A stretch of DNA of 64,000 bases from contig DCVA01000042.1 in assembly GCA_002327925.1 (NCBI GenBank), positions 62,001 through 126,000 of the forward strand. Direction: 5' to 3'. Positions 44,062 to 50,247 of the stretch are shown piece after piece (within the stretch, counting starts at the first letter, position 1; every line of letters starts with the position of its first letter). A program made the position numbers and the translations under genes. The notes beneath the pieces are model-generated. The model was not told where the DNA came from, ran no database searches, and worked only from the letters and a program-made list of their open reading frames with translations. The DNA comes from Anaerolineales bacterium UBA2200. Its GTDB lineage: Bacteria; Chloroflexota; Anaerolineae; UBA2200.

Positions 44062-45573
44062 TCAACTCCCCCCGCCGTTGGCGTCGATCATGAACAGGTC
44101 GACCTCCACGTTCAGGAAGTGGCGTTCCTCGACTGGCTGGATGCCAGGATACTGCTGCACGATTTCCTTCAGCAAGATGTTGTTGGTGTGGCTGAGAAGC
44201 AGCCACACGCGCCGGTAGCTCTTCGCCGCCAGGCCAACTCGAGCTGTCAACAGGTCGCGGTCCGTGATGGCACGACTGACTCCCAGGTGGTACATCGACC
44301 CCTGATAGTAATGGTCGAACGGTAGCCAGATATCCTCGTCGACCATCAGTAGAACGTCATCTGGTTGCTCCAGCGACGACACATATGCAGCGGCATTCCG
44401 CCAATCCTCCTTCTGCTGGAAGCGGTACATGTTGGCCAGCGGCCACAGAGTCAGGACCAGGAGAGCCGCAGCCAGCAAGAATCTCGACCGCCGATCTGGC
44501 AGATTGAGCAGGCCGCGGGCGAGGAGGATGCAGTAAGGCGGCAGGAACGGAAACAGGTAACGTAGAACCCATGAGGACTTGACCTGCGAGTAGACAAACA
44601 CAGTTCCCAGAGGCACGAGCAAATACAGGAGAGTGAACAACAACCCGTCATCCAGGCCAAGGTGCAGGCGCCCGTCTCGCACGTGCAGCAGTGCCCAGAG
44701 GGCGCAGAATCCGAAAACCAGGAGACCGCACCAGAAGAACAGCTCGTTCTGCACTGTCGTTCCCAGACTGAAGCTAAAGACTAGCCGTAGCAGGTCCAGC
44801 AGAGTCGGGGCTCCATGCAGTGTTTCGAGTAGCCCCCACCAGTAGCGTGATTCATCGCTGAAGACTCCGGCCAACCCGACCAGACAGAGCACTCCGACCA
44901 AGATCTGGCAGGCGACCCATTCCCACCAGATCCCTCGTCGGACCCGGTTTCGTATGAGTGTGTATAGCACGATCAGGTTATGAAACGGCAGCAGGAAGAG
45001 TGCAAAGTAGTGAGCATTGACGGCAAGGGCCGTGCTCACAATGTAACCCGCCCAGAACCAGAGACGGCGACCGTGAGGGCTGCTCGATGGGTCTGCACAG
45101 ACGTTTCGCAACGCAAGCCGCAGAGAGTAAGCGGAGAGCACACCCAGAGTGCCCACCAGGATGTACATACGGGCCTCTTGCGAGAACCACACGTGCAGTG
45201 GAGACACGGCCAGGAGCAACGCGCTGAGCAGAGCCGTGCGCCTGTCGAACAGGTCTCGGGCCAGCGGATACAGTGCGGCAATGGATCCGATTCCCAGCAA
45301 GACGGAAAGGAACCGAATGGCAAATTCGCTGCTACCCAAGCGCAGCCAGAAGTGGAGGACGACATAGTATAGCAGAGGGAAGATGCGCTCGGTGGCCAGG
45401 GCGAATTGCCAGCTCAGGTCGTGGCGCGCCACCCAGACGCTGTACGCTTCGTCGAACCACAAGCTCTCTGTGCCGAGTTCCCAGAAGCGCAGCAGAGTTC
45501 CCAGGGCGATGACCAGCAAGAGGAGCTGCCTGGCCCTGTGTTCTGAGCAGTCGCGAGGCGTCGATGCAATCAT
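44062..45573 (-). CDS. GT39-type membrane glycosyltransferase
   Basis: A 503-residue GT-C-like protein with Asp41-Glu42 in ESLWFDEAYSVWVAR and the LLYYVVLHFWLRLG loop. It is a close tandem relative of the gene at 45580-47049: both share SLW/SIWLDEA, LLYY..LHFW, VSPLHV(W/F)(F/Y)SQEARMY and a C-terminal VWLLLSHTN or VWFFWQADH segment. About ten helices precede the soluble tail. The start lies six bases after its relative's stop. Donor and acceptor unknown. Confidence 0.88.
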   Translation of the reverse strand: MIASTPRDCSEHRARQLLLLVIALGTLLRFWELGTESLWFDEAYSVWVARHDLSWQFALATERIFPLLYYVVLHFWLRLGSSEFAIRFLSVLLGIGSIAALYPLARDLFDRRTALLSALLLAVSPLHVWFSQEARMYILVGTLGVLSAYSLRLALRNVCADPSSSPHGRRLWFWAGYIVSTALAVNAHYFALFLLPFHNLIVLYTLIRNRVRRGIWWEWVACQILVGVLCLVGLAGVFSDESRYWWGLLETLHGAPTLLDLLRLVFSFSLGTTVQNELFFWCGLLVFGFCALWALLHVRDGRLHLGLDDGLLFTLLYLLVPLGTVFVYSQVKSSWVLRYLFPFLPPYCILLARGLLNLPDRRSRFLLAAALLVLTLWPLANMYRFQQKEDWRNAAAYVSSLEQPDDVLLMVDEDIWLPFDHYYQGSMYHLGVSRAITDRDLLTARVGLAAKSYRRVWLLLSHTNNILLKEIVQQYPGIQPVEERHFLNVEVDLFMIDANGGGS

Positions 45574-45579
45574 CGCTGT

Positions 45580-47049
45580 TTACCGTTGATCCTGGACCTG
45601 GTACAGAATCACGCTGCCCAGTCCTCGAAACTCGCGTGTCTCGACCGGTCTGAACTGGGCATCGAGCAACCTCTTGGCAATAGCCGAAGGATCACCGTAG
45701 TGGTCTGCTTGCCAGAAGAACCAGACACGCCGGTAGCGCTGGCCAATGTCGACTATCGCGGCTCGGGCGGCTTCGTCCGTGGTGGGCACGGGCAGGTCAA
45801 GGTTGAGCTCCAGAAGCTCCGGTGCATAGTAATCGAAGGGCTTGGAGTTCCAGCGCGGAGAGAAGAGGGCTACATCGCCGGGCAACACCCGGGCGGCTAC
45901 GTAGGCGCTGGCTGAACGCCAATCGGGTTTCTGCGGTGCCTGGAGTGTGTACCAGTCTCCAGCCAGCAATACCAGGATCAGGACCACTCCTGTGGCAATA
46001 CGAGGCCATCGCCAGGGAATGGAGCGCAGTCCGCTTGCGACCCATATGCAGTAGGGTGGTAGGAATGGCAGCAGGTAGCGCATCGTGTACATGGGCTTGA
46101 CCTGCGACAGCAGCCAGATGGTCAGCAGGGGCACGGCCACGTAGCCAGCACAGAAAAGCAACGCTTCCCGGCGAGATTGTCTCTCCGACTCGTTTCGTGA
46201 GCGCCTTGCGGCCCACAGTGCGGCCAGCAAGCATGCTGCGTAGAGCAGGTACGCGCCGCGACGCATGGCCGCCGGGTAGAGGCGGCCCTCGATGCCGATG
46301 CTGAACTGCACCCAGGTCTCAATCAGCGCATAGAGAGTTGGGCGGCCGATAGCCCTTTCTACCCATCCACCTCCCCCTCCCAGCACCTGACTGATGACAG
46401 TGGGCGTCCAGGGCAGGAATGCTCCGATGATGACCAGGACGCTCATCAGCCAGCGGCGTGCAAGTCGCTTCGTGGGCCGACGTTTCCACAACCAGCGGAG
46501 GACGAAGAGTCCCTGAAACCAGAGAGTGAAGAGGGCAAAGTAGTGCGTGTAGAGCGCAAGCACGCTGGTCAATGCATAGCCGAGCCAGTAGCGATTCGAG
46601 CCACGACGGGTAGCCAGTATCAGCATATAGCTGGCCAGGGTGCTCCAAGAGGCCGCCATGACGTACATTCGCGCCTCTTGCGAGTAGAAGACGTGCAATG
46701 GAGAGACTGCCAGCAGCAGGGCGCCGATGTTTGCGACTCGAGAGTCGAACAGTTCACGAGCCAGAGCCCAGGTGACAGCCACCGCACCGACTCCAAAGAG
46801 CGCGGAGAGGGCGCGTACCACAGACTCGGTTTGCCCCAGGGCTGTCCAGAAGTGCAAAAGCAGGTAGTAGAGCGGAGGATGGATGTCCGCCGCGACCCAG
46901 ACGATGATCTCGCTTGGGTCCATGCGAGCGATAAAAATGCTGGTGGCCTCGTCGAGCCAGATGCTCTCCCTGCCCAGGCCCCAGAATCGCACCAGGCCTG
47001 CCAGTAACAAGATCCACAGCGGCAGACTTGCTTTCAGCCATCTGCGCAT
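45580..47049 (-). CDS. GT39-type membrane glycosyltransferase
   Basis: A 489-residue GT-C-like protein, tandem relative of the gene at 44062-45573. The acidic pair is Asp33-Glu34 in RESIWLDEATSIFIAR, followed by HPPLYYLLLHFW and VSPLHVFYSQEARMY. ATG at 47049 is chosen since GAGAGG lies eight bases before it and it avoids a 58-base overlap with the radical SAM gene that the longer frame would need. About ten helices and a C-terminal soluble segment (RRVWFFWQADHYGDPS) follow. Likely a polyprenyl-phosphate-sugar dependent enzyme. Confidence 0.88.
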   Translation of the reverse strand: MRRWLKASLPLWILLLAGLVRFWGLGRESIWLDEATSIFIARMDPSEIIVWVAADIHPPLYYLLLHFWTALGQTESVVRALSALFGVGAVAVTWALARELFDSRVANIGALLLAVSPLHVFYSQEARMYVMAASWSTLASYMLILATRRGSNRYWLGYALTSVLALYTHYFALFTLWFQGLFVLRWLWKRRPTKRLARRWLMSVLVIIGAFLPWTPTVISQVLGGGGGWVERAIGRPTLYALIETWVQFSIGIEGRLYPAAMRRGAYLLYAACLLAALWAARRSRNESERQSRREALLFCAGYVAVPLLTIWLLSQVKPMYTMRYLLPFLPPYCIWVASGLRSIPWRWPRIATGVVLILVLLAGDWYTLQAPQKPDWRSASAYVAARVLPGDVALFSPRWNSKPFDYYAPELLELNLDLPVPTTDEAARAAIVDIGQRYRRVWFFWQADHYGDPSAIAKRLLDAQFRPVETREFRGLGSVILYQVQDQR

Positions 47050-47060
47050 ACGCGAGCCTC

Positions 47061-48062
47061 TCAATGCTGCGGAGAGTTGCCGTGGGATGCGAATGGGGTT
47101 GGTTTCCACCAACTCCATTCAACACACTTGCTGCACGAAGGCACGTCATCCAGACGGCCAGAGAGGTGCTTGCGGCGAAGTTCGATCATGAGGGGGCCGT
47201 TCCAGGCCTTCATCACCCCGCCTCGCACATTGCCCAGAGGGTTCAGCGCGTCAAAATCACGGTCGCAACATACGAGCGAACCATCCCAGTAGATGTGGAC
47301 GTGATACCACAGGTTGGGGCAAGGATATCGTTTGGCGGGAAGCTGAACGCGGTCGTCGACAGAGCGTAGAGCGCTGATCTCTTGCAGCTGGCCACCCCAG
47401 GAATCAAAGGCCTTAATGTTCACACGGTCGACACCGGGTACCGTCCACTGAGCCTTGAACTGGTCCACCTCGGCAGCGGTCGGTCTGATGTTGATGATCT
47501 GAACGCTCACCCGGGGCCCACTGCCACGCATGTTCTTCATCTCGATGAAGCGTCGAATATTGGCGCTCACCTGGTCAAAGTCCGCCCTGCGCCGCACCTG
47601 CTCATAGGTTTCCCGGGTAGCGCCGTCCAGGCAGAGATATATCGCACCGATGCGTGCATCCAGAATCTGACGGCTTGCCTCCTCCGTCAGCAACGTGGCA
47701 TTGGTAGAGATCTCGCTGTGCAGTTTATGGCTGCTGCAGTAGCTGATCATGTCAAAGATCCGCGGGTGCAGCAGCGGCTCTCCCCAGATATGCAGCGTTG
47801 TCATCTGGACGTGAGGAGCCATTTCGTCGACGATTTCCGTGAACAATCCATAGTCCATAAAGCCTTTGCGGCGGTTTAGCTGTCCCAGCCCGTTCGGACA
47901 CATCACACATTGGAGGTTGCAGACGTTGGTAGATTCGATGTACATCCGATCCGGATAGGTATGGAGATTGGTCATCCCGGTACGATACGAGACCCACTTG
48001 GCCAGGTGCGACAGCCGGCGCGCGTAGTGCTGCGCCACGTGGCGTGCTTTGGTCATGACCAT
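47061..48062 (-). CDS. Radical SAM protein with SPASM-like C-terminus
   Basis: A 333-residue radical SAM protein with Cys48, Cys52 and Cys55 in NVCNLQCVMC. The core shows TLHIWGEPLLHP, ISTNATLL and CLDGATRETYE, typical of MoaA/SPASM enzymes, and the C-terminal cysteines (YPCPNLW, VCCDRDFD, CSKCVEW) fit auxiliary clusters. ATG at 48062 has GGGAGG seven bases before it and overlaps the stop of the B12-type radical SAM gene by ten bases. Translational coupling of the two radical SAM genes suggests linked reactions. No precursor peptide is seen nearby. Confidence 0.88.
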   Translation of the reverse strand: MVMTKARHVAQHYARRLSHLAKWVSYRTGMTNLHTYPDRMYIESTNVCNLQCVMCPNGLGQLNRRKGFMDYGLFTEIVDEMAPHVQMTTLHIWGEPLLHPRIFDMISYCSSHKLHSEISTNATLLTEEASRQILDARIGAIYLCLDGATRETYEQVRRRADFDQVSANIRRFIEMKNMRGSGPRVSVQIINIRPTAAEVDQFKAQWTVPGVDRVNIKAFDSWGGQLQEISALRSVDDRVQLPAKRYPCPNLWYHVHIYWDGSLVCCDRDFDALNPLGNVRGGVMKAWNGPLMIELRRKHLSGRLDDVPSCSKCVEWSWWKPTPFASHGNSPQH

Positions 48063-49519
48063 GATTTGACCTCCCGCGTGCGCAGACCCGCATATCGTTT
48101 GAAGAGCCCGAGCCGCATCAGGCGCCGGCCGATGGCACGGATCGGCGGCACTCGCGACAGGCGCCAGAGGAACGAGCCCAGTCCCTGACCGAATGCGCGC
48201 TGGTAAAGCTTCTGACCTTTTGCCGCAGCGAGTGCACGGTGTGCCTTGAGCATCCACAAGCTCAGCACACTGTCCGGAACCTCTGAAACGTTCATAAAGG
48301 GCAGGACTTCGTCGTCCGTGTTGCCGTAGTAGTACGCGCGTGAAAAGTCCTGGTTGTACTCTGTCTCCGGGTGTCGCTTCACCAGCTCGTCCCACAGACG
48401 CGTACCGGGGAATGGCGTGGTCAGGCTGAACATCGCTTCCTCCAGGTCCAGTTCAACAGCCAGGTCTACTGTCTGCTGCATGGTGGCTTCTGTGTCTCCC
48501 GGGAGGCCCAGCATAAAGTACCCCTTGACCTGGATGCCGGCTTCTTTGGCCCAGCGGACCGCCTGTCGCACCTGGTCCAGCTTGATACCCTTGCTGATCT
48601 GCTTCAGCACCTCGGGGTTGCCTGACTCTATGCCATAGTGTATCCGTCGACAACCTGCGGCGTACATCCGATGCAAGATCTCCGGGTTGACCCGGTCTAC
48701 GCGGCCAAGACATTGCCAGCGGATTTCCAATCGCTCAGCGATGAGCAAGTCCAGCAACGCCTGCAGGCGCTTCACGTCGGCGGTAAACAGGTCATCAATG
48801 AAGTAAAAGTTGCGGATGCCAGTGTCCCCGATTACCATTTTGAGTTCGGCTGCGATGTTCTGCGGACTACGCTGCCTGTACGTCCTTCCCACGATGCCCT
48901 TGAAGCAGTAGCTGCAGTTGTAGGGACAGCCACGGCTGGAAAGGACCGTGATCATGGGTTGACCTTCTGGCGTGCGCAGATTGTAGCGGGGTAAGGCGAA
49001 GAGATGACGCGCCGGGAAAGGGAGATTGTCGAGGTCGGTGATCAGCTCGCGGTCCGAATTTGATACCACATCGCCGTGCAGGCGATAGGTGAGACCGGCG
49101 ATTGAGCTCAGGTCGCGCCGGCCATCCAGCGCTTGGACCAACTCCAGGATGGTGCCCTCGCCTTCGCCCCGCACGACATAGTCCAGCACGGGTGATTCTG
49201 TCAGCAAGCGCTCCGGGAACATCGTGGCATGCGGGCCGCCAACCACTATGGGTCTGCCCAGTTTCGCCTTCAGCAGGGTGGCAGTCTCCTGGGCAGCCTC
49301 ATACACACTGGTCATGGCTGTGATCCCAATCAGCTGCGGGTCAAAGTCGATGACCGGCCGGATATCACTCTCCAGAGGCGAACTCGGTGACAGTGAGAGG
49401 TCGAACACGCGAACCTCGTGCCTTGCGTTCTCCAGAACTGCCGCGAGGTACCCGAGCCCGAGCGGGGGATAGTCGTTTGCCTTTCTGTTCCACTTGGGGG
49501 AGACCAATGCCACTCTCAT
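48053..49519 (-). CDS. B12-binding-domain radical SAM protein
   Basis: A 488-residue protein with an N-terminal cobalamin-binding-type domain (VALVSPKWN, DYPPLGLGYLAAVLE, VVGGPHATMFPE, VRGEGEGT) and a radical SAM core with Cys198, Cys202 and Cys205 in RGCPYNCSYC. Further landmarks are FIDDLFTADVKRL, GIESGNPEVLKQ and FPGTRLWDEL. It is second in the long minus-strand array: its start overlaps the HTH gene stop as ATGA and its end overlaps the next radical SAM gene. Substrate unknown; methylation or ring chemistry on a lipid or sugar would fit the class. Confidence 0.9.
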   Translation of the reverse strand: MRVALVSPKWNRKANDYPPLGLGYLAAVLENARHEVRVFDLSLSPSSPLESDIRPVIDFDPQLIGITAMTSVYEAAQETATLLKAKLGRPIVVGGPHATMFPERLLTESPVLDYVVRGEGEGTILELVQALDGRRDLSSIAGLTYRLHGDVVSNSDRELITDLDNLPFPARHLFALPRYNLRTPEGQPMITVLSSRGCPYNCSYCFKGIVGRTYRQRSPQNIAAELKMVIGDTGIRNFYFIDDLFTADVKRLQALLDLLIAERLEIRWQCLGRVDRVNPEILHRMYAAGCRRIHYGIESGNPEVLKQISKGIKLDQVRQAVRWAKEAGIQVKGYFMLGLPGDTEATMQQTVDLAVELDLEEAMFSLTTPFPGTRLWDELVKRHPETEYNQDFSRAYYYGNTDDEVLPFMNVSEVPDSVLSLWMLKAHRALAAAKGQKLYQRAFGQGLGSFLWRLSRVPPIRAIGRRLMRLGLFKRYAGLRTREVKSWS

Positions 49520-49974
49520 AGGATCATGCTCTTGTTTCCTCTATCTTCATGTACGGCCTCGATCAGAATCTGACGCACGCACTCGTGGCTGATGCGGTCG
49601 ACAATACCCGTCTCGGCGGCCTGCTGCGCCAGGCGATGCAGAGTCCAGCGCGTAAAGTTGAGGCCCATCTCTCTGGGGCTCACTCGCGACAGGTCAACAA
49701 TCGCGGAGCGTTGCTGCATCGAGAAACGCGCAGGAGGTCCGCCGGATCGGACCGTTAGCAGCCCATCGCAGCCGTCGTGGTTGAAGCGGCGAATCCACTT
49801 GCGCAGGTTAGCCGGGTGGGAATGGACCAGAGCGCCAATCTCGGGCACACGATACCCTTGGCTGGATAGCAACACGATCTCCGCTCGGTGTCTGAGCGCA
49901 GGATCGCTGCCCGAGCTCCATAGGCGTAGCTGCCTCTCTTCAGAGTCTCTGATCTTGCGCACATAGAGTGCCAT
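49516..49974 (-). CDS. IS630-type HTH protein without DDE catalytic domain (possible domesticated regulator)
   Basis: A 152-residue protein that matches only the N-terminal DNA-binding part of IS630-family transposases: DPALRHRAEIVLLSSQGYRVPEIGAL, then NLRKWIRRFNHDGCDGLLTVRSGG as helix-turn-helix blocks, and NFTRWTLHRLAQQAAETGIVDRISHECVRQIL as a second HTH, cited in part as landmarks. No DDE catalytic domain follows; the gene instead ends in an ATGA overlap with the next gene. ATG at 49974 is preceded by GGAGG eight to ten bases upstream. It is the first gene after the promoter at 50090-50118, with a perfect inverted repeat in its leader. It may be a local transcription factor; an eroded transposase is the alternative. 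Confidence 0.82.
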   Translation of the reverse strand: MALYVRKIRDSEERQLRLWSSGSDPALRHRAEIVLLSSQGYRVPEIGALVHSHPANLRKWIRRFNHDGCDGLLTVRSGGPPARFSMQQRSAIVDLSRVSPREMGLNFTRWTLHRLAQQAAETGIVDRISHECVRQILIEAVHEDRGNKSMIL

Positions 49975-49995
49975 GGAGCAAACCCTCCAGTAATC

Positions 49996-50016
49996 CCTGG
50001 TCACGTTCCGACCAGG
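49996..50016. promoter_or_regulatory. Perfect inverted repeat in the leader of the HTH-led operon
   Basis: CCTGGTC (49996-50002) and GACCAGG (50010-50016) form a perfect 7-base inverted repeat with a 7-base spacer. It lies between the promoter at 50090-50118 and the ATG at 49974, so it could be an operator, for instance for the HTH protein itself, or an RNA hairpin in the leader. Confidence 0.55.
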
Positions 50017-50089
50017 AGATCAAGCCGAACGCACGTCATTCTAGCTATTTGAGATGAATGGCGGATGAATGCGGGCCGTGTAAGGGGTA

Positions 50090-50118
50090 ACAATACACTC
50101 ATCTGGGTGCCGCGTCAA
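50090..50118 (-). promoter_or_regulatory. Sigma70-like promoter at the head of the glycan locus
   Basis: On the minus strand, TTGACG (complement of 50113-50118, five of six matches) and TATTGT (complement of 50090-50095, four of six) are spaced by exactly 17 bases. Transcription would begin near 50083 and give a leader of about 109 bases. It is the only good promoter I found in the 273-base gap upstream of the HTH gene. Confidence 0.6.
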
Positions 50119-50170
50119 GAAGATAAGATGTATGTTTCTTCAAGTATAAGCGATTCGTTGGTGCTCTGCT

Positions 50171-50193
50171 GGGTGAGTCACCCGTATACTCAC
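50171..50193. promoter_or_regulatory. Nested inverted repeats upstream of the operon promoter
   Basis: GGGTGA (50171-50176) and TCACCC (50178-50183) form a 6-base palindrome around one base. GTGAGT (50173-50178) can also pair with ACTCAC (50188-50193). The two alternatives share bases. The element lies 53 bases upstream of the -35 box, so it could be a regulator site; alternative folding in a read-through RNA is also possible. Confidence 0.4.
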
Positions 50194-50213
50194 GGCATAC
50201 AGACGCGGCAGGT

Positions 50214-50230
50214 GGCATCGCCACGATGCC
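50214..50230 (-). terminator. Stem-loop after the histidine kinase gene
   Basis: GGCATCG (50214-50220), a 3-base loop and CGATGCC (50224-50230) make a perfect 7-base-pair hairpin 18 bases after the kinase stop. There is no T run on the minus strand after it, so it is a candidate transcript-end or stabilising hairpin rather than a textbook intrinsic terminator. Confidence 0.45.
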
Positions 50231-50247
50231 GCCCGCCGGGCTCGAGA

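Noticed and set aside
49516..49974. An active IS630 insertion sequence
   Set aside because: No DDE domain, no terminal inverted repeats and no target duplication were seen, and the gene overlaps its neighbour.
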